Shown here piece after piece: positions 6,058-13,189 of a DNA stretch of 13,332 bases (its first letter is position 1; each line of letters starts with the position of its first letter). The position numbers and the translations under genes are program-made. Source of the DNA: Peptococcaceae bacterium UBA3937. GTDB lineage: Bacteria > Bacillota > Peptococcia > DRI-13 > DTU073. The stretch covers positions 33,375 through 46,706 of the forward strand of contig DGEB01000005.1 in assembly GCA_002385735.1 (NCBI GenBank), in the 5' to 3' direction. Below the pieces are notes generated by a model. That model saw only the letters and a list, made by a program, of their open reading frames with translations, made no database searches and was not told where the DNA came from.

Positions 6058-7863
6058 ATGGCAATGTTGAATATTACGATTGACGGTCAACAGATGCAGG
6101 TACCTGAAGGGATAACCGTATTGGAAGCTGCACGGATGGCCGGCATAAAAATACCGACGTTGTGTTATTTAAAAGATATTAACGAAATGGGCGCCTGTCG
6201 CGTCTGTCTGGTAGAAATTGAAAGAGCCAGAGGGCTTCAGCCTTCTTGTATGTATCCTGTCATGGAAGGGATGGTGGTACGGACCAACACCCCGGCCATC
6301 AGGGAAGCTCGGAAAGCGGTTGTGGAATTAATTCTCTCCAATCATCCGATGGAATGCCTGACCTGCGACAGAAACACCAACTGTGAATTACAGGCTTTAG
6401 CGAAACAATTTGGGATTACGGATGTTCGTTTTCAAGGGGAAAACACCTTCTTCCCCCAAGATACTTCTTCTCCTTCGATTGTCCGGAATCCTGACAAATG
6501 CATTCTGTGCCGTCGTTGCGTGAGCGTTTGTAACAAAGTGCAGGGGGTCGGTGTTTTAGGCGTGACGAACAGAGGATTTGAGAGCATTGTGGCTCCGTCC
6601 TTTGATCATCAATTAAACGAAGTGGATTGCGTGTACTGTGGCCAGTGCGTGAATGTTTGTCCGGTAGGGGCCTTGACGGAAAAGGATGACACCCAGGCGG
6701 TTTGGGATGCCATCAATGATCCGGAAAAAGTCGTGGTGGTCCAGACCGCGCCGGCCGTCAGAGCGGCCTTAGGAGAAGAGTTTGGCTACCCCATCGGCAC
6801 TTCCGTCACCGGTAAAATGGTGGCTGCTTTAAGGAGATTGGGCTTTGACAAGGTCTTTGATACGGACTTTACTGCCGATTTAACGATTCTGGAAGAAGGC
6901 AATGAGTTGCTGGAAAGAGTGAAAAACGGCGGCAAACTGCCCCTAATTACCTCTTGCAGCCCCGGCTGGGTGAAGTTCTGTGAGCATAATTATCCTGAAT
7001 TCCTGGATAATCTGTCGACTGCTAAATCGCCGCAGCAGATGTTTGGCGCCTTAGCGAAGACTTATTATGCAAAGAAATGTGGCGTCGACCCGGAGAAAAT
7101 CTTCTCTGTTTCCATTATGCCTTGTACGGCCAAAAAATTCGAACGGCAACGTCCGGAAATGAAGGACAGCGGTTTTGCCGATGTGGATGCGGTCTTAACG
7201 ACCAGAGAATTAGCCAAGATGATCAAGATGGCCGGCATCGATTTACAGGCGCTTCCTGATGAAAAACATGATGAGCCGATGGGTATTTCCACCGGGGCAG
7301 GCTTGATTTTCGGAGCCACCGGCGGCGTTATGGAAGCGGCTTTGCGGACCGTTTACGAAGTGGTTACCGGCAAAACCCTGAAGAAACTGGACTTTGTCGA
7401 AGTCAGAGGTTTAGAGGGCGTGAAAGAAGCCAGTGTGGAAATCCCGCCGTTAGGGACCGTGAAGATTGCGGTAGCCCACGGACTGGGCAATGCCAGAAAA
7501 GTGCTGGATAAGGTTAAAGCCGGCGAAGCGGATTACCACTTCATCGAAATCATGGCTTGTCCCGGCGGTTGCGTAGGCGGCGGCGGACAGCCCATTGTCA
7601 GCGCACAGACCAGAATGGACCTTAAAGAAGACTATCGCGCCTTAAGGGCCAAAGCGATTTACGAAGAAGATAAGGGAATGCCCATGAGAAAATCCCACGA
7701 AAACCCGGCCGTAATCACGCTTTATGAGGAGTTCCTCGTGAAACCCCTTGGGGAGAAATCACACCACCTGCTGCACACTCATTACACGGCGCGGGTGAAA
7801 AATCAGGCTTTGGCCGATGCTTGCGCCGAGGCGAAGAAAGCGTCAGCCCAGAAAAAGAAATAA
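6058..7863 (+). CDS. hndD: [FeFe]-hydrogenase catalytic subunit with H-cluster (HndD/HydA type)
   Basis: This catalytic subunit reversibly makes H2 at the H-cluster. The 601-aa product has an N-terminal [2Fe-2S] domain (C36, C47, C50, C64), a His-Cys [4Fe-4S] site (H96, C100, C103, C109) and two [4Fe-4S] clusters (C148, C151, C154, C158 and C191, C194, C197, C201). The H-cluster domain has L1 TSCSPGW (298-304), L2 MPCTAKKFE (354-362) and L3 EIMACPGGC (497-505). L1 has Ser where CpI-type enzymes have the second Cys. The C-terminus is a lysine-rich tail ending SAQKKK. There is no signal peptide, consistent with a cytoplasmic NAD(P)-linked enzyme. The first ATG has AAGGAAAGGAG (6035-6045) 12 bases ahead; a second in-frame ATG at 6064 is possible. 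It is last in the operon and followed by a strong terminator. HydEFG maturases must be encoded elsewhere. Confidence 0.97.
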   Translation: MAMLNITIDGQQMQVPEGITVLEAARMAGIKIPTLCYLKDINEMGACRVCLVEIERARGLQPSCMYPVMEGMVVRTNTPAIREARKAVVELILSNHPMECLTCDRNTNCELQALAKQFGITDVRFQGENTFFPQDTSSPSIVRNPDKCILCRRCVSVCNKVQGVGVLGVTNRGFESIVAPSFDHQLNEVDCVYCGQCVNVCPVGALTEKDDTQAVWDAINDPEKVVVVQTAPAVRAALGEEFGYPIGTSVTGKMVAALRRLGFDKVFDTDFTADLTILEEGNELLERVKNGGKLPLITSCSPGWVKFCEHNYPEFLDNLSTAKSPQQMFGALAKTYYAKKCGVDPEKIFSVSIMPCTAKKFERQRPEMKDSGFADVDAVLTTRELAKMIKMAGIDLQALPDEKHDEPMGISTGAGLIFGATGGVMEAALRTVYEVVTGKTLKKLDFVEVRGLEGVKEASVEIPPLGTVKIAVAHGLGNARKVLDKVKAGEADYHFIEIMACPGGCVGGGGQPIVSAQTRMDLKEDYRALRAKAIYEEDKGMPMRKSHENPAVITLYEEFLVKPLGEKSHHLLHTHYTARVKNQALADACAEAKKASAQKKK

Positions 7864-7945
7864 CGGGCGAGCAAAGAGGCCGTAAAAAGAACGAAAAAAT
7901 GAGCAGGAAGAACGCAGGCCTGAAGCAAGTGTAGGTAGCATGAGA

Positions 7946-7985
7946 AACCGGTTGCCTCTGTTTAACACAGAACAACCGGTTTTTT
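7946..7985 (+). terminator. Intrinsic terminator of the hydrogenase operon
   Basis: AACCGGTTG/CAACCGGTT form a 9-bp stem (7946-7954 with 7973-7981), with an inner TCTGT/ACAGA stem (7957-7961 with 7967-7971). A run of T residues (7980-7985) follows. It lies 82 bases after the hndD stop. Confidence 0.92.
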
Positions 7986-8141
7986 CATCGCTATAGAGCG
8001 CAGGAATTGTCGAGTTTTTTTGTTTTAAGTATTTATTTTTTGGTGAAAAATAGGTATTATTAAGAAAGGTAACTTTAATATAAAAGCAAACCGATGGAGA
8101 ACACAAATTCTTAAGTAGACAATAGGGGTGGAGGTAAAAAA

Positions 8142-8648
8142 ATGGGACCGTTGCTGAATTACGTCAACGCTAATCTTTCCTTGTTTGTGCTGATTACTTT
8201 AGGGCTTATAATCGTGACGTTAGTATTGTTCATTGTCATCGCCCACAAAATGTATAAGAGTGTGCTCAAATACAAGGAATTACTGCGGGGCACCGATGGG
8301 AAAAACCTAGAGGAAATTCTGTACGAAAAAGGGAAAATGATGGAACACATCTTGCTGGAAATGGAGATTATCAGGGATACGGCCAAAAATGCAGAGATCA
8401 ACAGCAAATACAGCATTCAACGGGTAGGCCTCGTACGTTATAACGCCTTTGAGGATACCGGGGGAGATTTAAGCTATGCCCTGGCTTTATTAAATAGTGA
8501 GGCGGACGGAGTAGTGCTGAGTAGTATTTTTAGTCAGGAGGAAACGCGGACCTATTGTAAGCCTGTCTCGCGGGGCGAATCAAAGTATCCTCTTTCCGAC
8601 GAAGAAAGAAAGGCCATCGCGCAAGCGTTGAATGTAAAGTATGAGTAA
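8142..8648 (+). CDS. DUF4446 family membrane-anchored protein
   Basis: The function is not known. The 168-aa product has one N-terminal transmembrane segment (about 12-34, rich in L, V and I). A charged, probably coiled-coil stretch follows (about 38-90). The conserved C-terminal domain begins VGLVRYNAFEDTGGDLSYAL (95-114), which is the hallmark by which I recognise DUF4446. The topology suggests a short outside N-terminus and a cytoplasmic C-terminal domain, but this is inferred. GTGGAGGT (8128-8135) precedes the ATG by 6 bases. DUF4446 genes are commonly found next to parB in clostridial genomes; here the hydrogenase operon lies between them. It converges on yyaC, with only 24 bases between stops and no visible terminator. 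An imperfect 15-base tandem repeat (8641-8670) spans its stop codon. Confidence 0.85.
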   Translation: MGPLLNYVNANLSLFVLITLGLIIVTLVLFIVIAHKMYKSVLKYKELLRGTDGKNLEEILYEKGKMMEHILLEMEIIRDTAKNAEINSKYSIQRVGLVRYNAFEDTGGDLSYALALLNSEADGVVLSSIFSQEETRTYCKPVSRGESKYPLSDEERKAIAQALNVKYE

Positions 8649-8672
8649 AAAGAGAATGAGTAAAAAGGATGC

Positions 8673-9290
8673 TCAAAACAGGCTGTCCCGAAATATTTGA
8701 GCGGCGCTCATTTTCCGCACGACAAGGTAGATACTGTTGGCAATAATCTGCGACATTTTTAAAACGATATGCAGGCGGGTATTTTGTAAAACTTGCATCT
8801 CCATAAACCCGCCTACATTGACAATCCCGGTTATTCCCACATCCCCGATTTCCGGGAGTTGTTTCCTAACGGCCGAACCAGGTTTAATGGGCCCGGGATG
8901 GGAGACAATGGTGCCGACGCTGGAAAACTGTCCCAGACAGGCATCAATGGCAATTAAGGGATGCTCCTTAAGCAGGTGCGCGAGCGCTTGCAAGGTCTCG
9001 TGAATATTGGCGGCATGCACCGGGTATTCGACGGTGCCGAACACTTTCACGTTCAGGTCTTGTACCAAAGGCTGCAGTCGCCAGCCGGTCAGCGGACCCA
9101 AACTGTCTCCCGTGGCGCGGTCGGTGCCGATACAACAAACAACGGGGTGTTTTTTCTTCCCGGTCTCCAGCAGGTAACGCTCCAGTTGCCTGGATAACTC
9201 CAGCACGGCCAAGGGGTGATCCATGTGAATTCGCGTGGCGCCGGGCTGGTTTTGTTGCACCTGGGGAACCGATAGATTGAACAGCTTAAT
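8673..9290 (-). CDS. yyaC: YyaC-family spore protein (germination-protease-like fold)
   Basis: YyaC proteins are sporulation-associated proteins related to the spore germination protease GPR/HybD fold; their substrate is not established. Recognisable family blocks are RIHMDHPLAVLEL, CIGTDRATGDSLGPL, GTVEYPVHAANI, IAIDACLG and TGIVNVGGFMEM. I place the start at an ATT codon (9290-9288), because CCGGAGGTG (9307-9299) lies at ideal distance before it and no ATG, GTG or TTG in frame does so. The reading would begin (M)KLFNLSVP and give 205 aa. The alternative is GTG at 9260 (195 aa), which has no ribosome binding site and still keeps the whole conserved domain. Translation cannot begin further upstream because a TAA lies at 9311-9309. 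The gene is convergent with the DUF4446 gene. In B. subtilis yyaC belongs to the sigma-F regulon; I could not identify a clear forespore promoter here. Confidence 0.88.
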   Translation of the reverse strand: MKLFNLSVPQVQQNQPGATRIHMDHPLAVLELSRQLERYLLETGKKKHPVVCCIGTDRATGDSLGPLTGWRLQPLVQDLNVKVFGTVEYPVHAANIHETLQALAHLLKEHPLIAIDACLGQFSSVGTIVSHPGPIKPGSAVRKQLPEIGDVGITGIVNVGGFMEMQVLQNTRLHIVLKMSQIIANSIYLVVRKMSAAQIFRDSLF

Positions 9291-9342
9291 GACAGAACAC
9301 CTCCGGGGTTAAGCGGTAGTGCTTAGCTCAATGTTATTTGCT

Positions 9343-9373
9343 AGTATAGACAAAAAAGCGCCGAAAAAATCAA
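9343..9373 (-). promoter_or_regulatory. Weak promoter candidate for yyaC
   Basis: On the minus strand TATACT (9348-9343) is preceded by TTGATT (9373-9368) with a long 19-base spacer. TATACTA also resembles a forespore sigma-G/F -10 box (CATACTA), but no fitting -35 was seen. It would give a leader of about 45 bases. Confidence 0.25.
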
Positions 9374-9506
9374 AAAGCTCTCCTCCCCCAGCCCAGGGTT
9401 ACCTTCCCTTCCGACAGAAGGCAGACATAAGCGGATTATTCGTACATAAGATGGTTATTAGGGTTTATTAGTAAAACGAATGGTCTGAGGGGACATAAAG
9501 GAGGAT

Positions 9507-10649
9507 ATGGGGAAAGAAAAAAACGCCGTCGGCATGACGACGGTTTGGCAGGTGGCTTTCACCTATTTTGGGGCGATTGTGGGGGCAGGTTTTGCTTCCG
9601 GACAGGAAATATTGCGGTTTTTTGTCGTGTTTGGGAAAAATGGCCTGCTCGGGGCGCTGGCCTCCGGGGTCTTTTTCGGTTGGTTGGGGCGCCTGGTCCT
9701 GGACATGGCGGCCCGCGAAAAAATGAACGGCTATAATGATTTGCTGTGCTATTTGTTTACCAGGAGGCTTTCCGTTGTTTTTGACGGAATTATCGCGCTT
9801 TTTCTGTTTTTTTCTTTGGCGATTATGCTGGTGGCCGGGGGCAGTTTATGGGAACAGCTCTGGGGTCTGCCTGCTTGTTTGGGGTTTTTGGGGACATTGG
9901 CCCTTGTGTACCTGACGCTATTGGCGGATTTACAAGGGGTTTTCTGGTTGAATACGGCCCTGATGCCGGGGTTAATTGTCTTGACTTTGGTGGTCGCCGG
10001 TTGCTCTTTAGCAGGATTTTCTTTCAACCTGGTGGAAACTTATCATGAGCCGTTTAGGGCGGCCCTGGGCTCCTTAGCGGTGATGAACCCTCTTCAAGGA
10101 GATTTCATCGGGGAACATTGGTTGAAGGCGGCAGGGCTGTACGTTTCGTATAACTTTGTTTTAGGAGCGGTAATTCTTGCTTCATTGGGACCCACGGCAG
10201 GCCGCGGCGGGAGAACAGGCGTGTTTCTGGGCGGTGTTCTGCTGGGCTTGATGGCGGCCGTAATCTGTAGTGCCCTGTTGACCCGGGAGGGACGGGAGAT
10301 CACGGAAGCGATACCCATGCTGACTTTGGCCAATCGGGTTCATCCCTGGATCGGCCTGGCTTACTCCGTGGCTCTTTGGGGGGCGATGGTCACCACGGCC
10401 TTAAGCGCCGGGCTGGGTCTGCTCAAAAGGCTGCTGCCCATCGTGACCGGGCCAAGGTGGTTTTGCCTTCTTTTGGTCTTTTTGCCGACCTTGCCTTTTG
10501 TTTATTGGTCCTTCCCCCAAATGGTGGCGGTCATTTATCCGCTGATGGGTTATCTGGGGCTCGGGCTTTTATTGGCGATTTTCTATAAAACCATAACCGA
10601 TACCGCACTTTCGTTTCTTGCGCGGATGTTCAGAACGTTAAGGAGGTAA
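9507..10649 (+). CDS. YkvI-family integral membrane protein, putative transporter
   Basis: The 380-aa product is hydrophobic almost throughout, with roughly ten predicted membrane spans. It begins with the family signature VAFTYFGAIVGAGFASGQEI (about 16-35), by which I recognise the YkvI group of putative permeases; the substrate is unknown. AAAGGAGG (9497-9504) is only two bases from the ATG, which is unusually tight; the next in-frame ATG (9534) would fit poorly too, so the first is kept. Its last two codons (AGG AGG) together with TAA form the ribosome binding site of selB, whose TTG start is 4 bases beyond the stop. The two genes are therefore almost certainly cotranscribed and coupled, which suggests but does not prove a link to selenium or selenocysteine use. 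Confidence 0.85.
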   Translation: MGKEKNAVGMTTVWQVAFTYFGAIVGAGFASGQEILRFFVVFGKNGLLGALASGVFFGWLGRLVLDMAAREKMNGYNDLLCYLFTRRLSVVFDGIIALFLFFSLAIMLVAGGSLWEQLWGLPACLGFLGTLALVYLTLLADLQGVFWLNTALMPGLIVLTLVVAGCSLAGFSFNLVETYHEPFRAALGSLAVMNPLQGDFIGEHWLKAAGLYVSYNFVLGAVILASLGPTAGRGGRTGVFLGGVLLGLMAAVICSALLTREGREITEAIPMLTLANRVHPWIGLAYSVALWGAMVTTALSAGLGLLKRLLPIVTGPRWFCLLLVFLPTLPFVYWSFPQMVAVIYPLMGYLGLGLLLAIFYKTITDTALSFLARMFRTLRR

Positions 10650-10653
10650 CAAA

Positions 10654-12588
10654 TTGGCGTATTTAGTTGTGGGAACGGCCGGTCACATCGACCATGGAAA
10701 ATCAAGTCTGGTGAGGGTATTATCGGGAATTAATCCGGACCGGTTGAAAGAGGAAAAGCAAAGGGGCATCACCATCGAGTTGGGCTTTGCCTATATACAA
10801 CTGCCCGGCGGGAATACGTTGGCGATCGTCGATGTTCCCGGCCATGAACGTTTTATTAAAAACATGCTGGCGGGTGTGGCCGGAATTGACCTGGCCCTTT
10901 TAATTGTGGCCGCCGACGAAGGCATAATGCCCCAAACCAGGGAACATTTTGCGATCCTGCGACTGCTCAATGTTGAACAATTAATGGTGGTAATTACGAA
11001 AACAGACTTGGTGGATGCGGAATGGCTGCCCTTGTTAAAAGAGGAGCTCCGTGATTTTTTGGCCGGAACGGAGTATAAGGAGGCCCCTATCTTCACCTTT
11101 TCCGCGGTGACCCAGGCCGGCAAGGAAGAGATTCTGGCGGCGTTAAATCAGGCGGCAAGGGAACTGCCCACGCGTAGGAAAGAAGAAGGGATTGTGCGAC
11201 TCCCCATTGACCGGGTTTTTACCATGCCCGGTTTTGGCACGGTAGTTACCGGAACCCTTTTCAGCGGACAAATTGCGGTCGGGGACCAACTGTATATTCC
11301 GACTAAGAATAAAAGGGTAAGGGTCAGAAACCTCCAGGTCCATAGCAAAAATGTGGAAAGGGCCCAGGTCGGGCAAAGGGTGGCGGTAAATTTAGCGGGC
11401 GTTGAACAAAAAGAGCTGGAGCGCGGGGATGTTTTGACGGTCGAAGGGAAACTGATTCCCAGCCAACGGGTCGATGTGTCCCTTTTTTTACTTGAGTCGG
11501 CCGAAAAACCGCTGCGGAATCACGGCCGGATTCGCTTTCATCAGGGGACTTCGGAAGTTATCGGCCGAATAGTGCTTTGGGACCGGGAAGAGCTTCGGCC
11601 GGGGGAAAAGGCTTTTGCCCAGTTGGTGCTGGATGAGCCAGTGGTGTTGCAAAAAGAGGACCGTTATGTCATAAGAAGATACTCGCCCTTGACGACGATT
11701 GGCGGTGGCACGGTAATTGAGCCGGTGGCGCGCAAACACAAAAAGAGGGATCTGGCCCAGACGCTGGAGGAAATGAATCTTAAGGCCCAGGGGAGCCCTG
11801 AAGAAGTAATCTATCTTACCTTGACGCGACAGAAAAAGCTGCTTGCCGTGGAGGAAATCGCCAGGCAAACGGGCTTTAGCGATAAACAAGTGGAAGGGGC
11901 GCTTGCCGCCTTGCAAAAGGTGGCGGCTGAAGGAGCGGAGGGAGGGGTCGTCTCCTTAGCGCTGCATGAAGGGGGACCGGTTTATGTGCCGGCAGCGCTC
12001 CTCAAGGAGTGGGAACAGGCCTTACGGCGGGAAATAAACGCCTATCTACAGGAGAATCCTTTGGAGCCGGGGATAAAAAAGGAACTATTACGCAGTCGCC
12101 TGTTTAGCGGACTTGAGCTAAACGGGTTTAACGCTTTGTTGAAGCACTGGGAGCAGCAGGAGAAGCTGGCCATCGTTGACGGGCTGTACATCGCTCCCTT
12201 TGGAGGCGGCGCCATAACAGGTTCCTGGCTTGAAAAAATCCGGGCGGTGGAAAACTATTACCGCGACTGTGGCTGGCAGGTACCGGTCAAAAGGCTGGCG
12301 GAAGAAGCATTACACTTGAACGAAAAGCAGGCGGCCCAGGTGTGGGGGTATTTGACCAGGACAGGAAGTTTACTGCAATTATCAGGGGACCTCTATCTTC
12401 CTAAGGAGTTGTTTTTGGAGGCACAAAGCAAATTACAGCAATGGTTTCAGGAAAACAGCGACATTACGGTGGCGCAATTCCGCGACCTGGTAGGGACCTC
12501 AAGAAAGATCGCCATTTCTCTGCTGGAATACCTGGACCGGATCAAATTTACGGTTCGGGTAGGAGATAAAAGGACATTGTGGAAATAA
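10654..12588 (+). CDS. selB: Selenocysteine-specific translation elongation factor SelB
   Basis: SelB is the GTPase that delivers Sec-tRNA-Sec to UGA codons by binding SECIS hairpins in selenoprotein mRNAs. The 644-aa product has an EF-Tu-like N-terminus with G1 GTAGHIDHGKSS (7-18), G2 around RGITIELGF (37-45), G3 DVPGHE (60-65) and G4 TKTD (115-118). EF-Tu-like beta-barrel domains II and III follow, then a SelB-specific C-terminal part (about 375-644) of winged-helix repeats that bind the mRNA hairpin. The length is normal for the family. The start is TTG at 10654, with AAGGAGGT (10640-10647) 6 bases ahead and overlapping the end of the upstream membrane-protein gene. It is followed at once by tRNA-Sec. 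selA, often adjacent in other bacteria, is not present in this window. Confidence 0.97.
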   Translation: MAYLVVGTAGHIDHGKSSLVRVLSGINPDRLKEEKQRGITIELGFAYIQLPGGNTLAIVDVPGHERFIKNMLAGVAGIDLALLIVAADEGIMPQTREHFAILRLLNVEQLMVVITKTDLVDAEWLPLLKEELRDFLAGTEYKEAPIFTFSAVTQAGKEEILAALNQAARELPTRRKEEGIVRLPIDRVFTMPGFGTVVTGTLFSGQIAVGDQLYIPTKNKRVRVRNLQVHSKNVERAQVGQRVAVNLAGVEQKELERGDVLTVEGKLIPSQRVDVSLFLLESAEKPLRNHGRIRFHQGTSEVIGRIVLWDREELRPGEKAFAQLVLDEPVVLQKEDRYVIRRYSPLTTIGGGTVIEPVARKHKKRDLAQTLEEMNLKAQGSPEEVIYLTLTRQKKLLAVEEIARQTGFSDKQVEGALAALQKVAAEGAEGGVVSLALHEGGPVYVPAALLKEWEQALRREINAYLQENPLEPGIKKELLRSRLFSGLELNGFNALLKHWEQQEKLAIVDGLYIAPFGGGAITGSWLEKIRAVENYYRDCGWQVPVKRLAEEALHLNEKQAAQVWGYLTRTGSLLQLSGDLYLPKELFLEAQSKLQQWFQENSDITVAQFRDLVGTSRKIAISLLEYLDRIKFTVRVGDKRTLWK

Positions 12589-12599
12589 TGTGATATAAT
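12571..12599 (+). promoter_or_regulatory. Promoter candidate P1 for tRNA-Sec
   Basis: AGGACA (12571-12576), 17 bases, then TATAAT (12594-12599) with an extended -10 TGA directly before it. It overlaps the last codons of selB. Confidence 0.5.
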
Positions 12600-12601
12600 T
12601 G

Positions 12602-12630
12602 TTTCAAAAAGATTAAAAAAATGTTATAAT
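12602..12630 (+). promoter_or_regulatory. Promoter candidate P2 for tRNA-Sec
   Basis: A perfect TATAAT (12625-12630) preceded by TGT gives an extended -10. The -35 is weak (TTTCAA, 12602-12607, 17-base spacing). The initiation point would be near 12637, about 58 bases before the mature tRNA. Confidence 0.6.
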
Positions 12631-12694
12631 AGTGCTAAGCTCAGCAGGAAATATCAAAAAAACATAAAATCACAAAAAATGGGGGAACTTGTTT

Positions 12695-12791
12695 GGGGGC
12701 GGATTGTGACTGGTGTTGCGCCTGGTCTTCAAAACCAGTGTGGCGGAGTGCTCCTCCGCTGGGTGGGTTCGATTCCCACACGCTCCCGCCA
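12695..12791 (+). tRNA. selC: tRNA-Sec (anticodon TCA)
   Basis: The 97-base cloverleaf has the features special to selenocysteine tRNA. The acceptor strand GGGGGCG (12695-12701) pairs with CGCTCCC (12781-12787, one G-U); the eighth position would be a G-A mismatch (12702 with 12780). The D-stem is six pairs (TGTGAC/GTTGCG, three wobbles) with a four-base TGGT loop. The anticodon stem is CTGGT/ACCAG with loop CTTCAAA and anticodon TCA (12729-12731). The long variable arm has a GCGGAG/CTCCGC stem (12743-12748 with 12754-12759). The T-arm is GTGGG-TTCGATT-CCCAC. The discriminator is G12788 and CCA is encoded (12789-12791). Its position after selB supports the call. Confidence 0.96.
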
Positions 12792-12852
12792 ATTGTGTTA
12801 ATTATAAGGGCTTGGGAGTTTTTGCCCCATACGATATATTTAGCTAAAAAGT

Positions 12853-12890
12853 AATCCCTTCTGCAAAGATGCGAAGGGATTTTATTATTT
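12853..12890 (+). terminator. Intrinsic terminator after tRNA-Sec
   Basis: AATCCCTTC/GAAGGGATT form a 9-bp stem (12853-12861 with 12873-12881), extended inside by GC/GC. The T-rich tail TTTATTATTT (12881-12890) follows. It should end the tRNA-Sec transcript. Confidence 0.88.
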
Positions 12891-13189
12891 GTCACAAGCT
12901 ATTCCTGCGGGAAAACAGCACTCTTGAAGAGCATTGATTATTTGTTAAACATGGGCTATTATTAAAGTATAACGATAAATTTGTTAATAAGGAAAATCTT
13001 ATTTTTATAGCGGGGCGATTTTTAAAATTAGGTATTATAATATTAAAGCCCAAGGCCATATTATTAAAATTGAAATAGTGGGTTAATAACACACGTGAAA
13101 ATAATGAACGAAAAAACAAACCGTTATTAAAGTTTAACCCCCTTTTTTAAAATAACGTTAGATAAAAAATTAAAGGGAGGCTATTTTAG
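12891..13189. other. AT-rich intergenic region before the Fic gene
   Basis: About 300 strongly AT-rich bases, visibly unlike the genes to the left. I see no credible coding region on either strand. Promoter-like pieces are TTGTTA (12981-12986) with TTATAG (13005-13010), and an isolated TATAAT (13036-13041). A stem-loop with a T-run lies at 13080-13148. No tRNA-end duplication, integrase or insertion sequence was recognised. Confidence 0.5.
13080..13148 (+). terminator. Terminator-like stem-loop just upstream of the Fic gene
   Basis: GGGTTAA pairs with TTAACCC (13080-13086 with 13134-13140). An additional TAAC/GTTA pairing (13087-13090 with 13123-13126) lies inside, and CC plus six T residues (13141-13148) follow. 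It lies 41 bases before the Fic start, so it could end upstream transcription or act as an attenuator in the Fic leader. The loop is long (about 32 bases), which lowers confidence. Confidence 0.45.

Noticed and set aside
8641..8700. 19-codon open frame beginning MSKKRMSKKDAQ
   Set aside because: No ribosome binding site; it arises from the tandem repeat at the end of the DUF4446 gene.
9317..12643. TAGTGCT(A/T)AGCTCA shared by 9317-9330 and 12630-12643
   Set aside because: A 13/14 match between two places in 13 kb is expected by chance, and the contexts differ.
13087..13102. ACACGTGAAAAT as a second parS site
   Set aside because: Only about 10 of 16 positions match and the left half is wrong.
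12892..13119. 75-codon open frame on the minus strand
   Set aside because: AT-rich random-looking composition, no ribosome binding site and no recognisable family.
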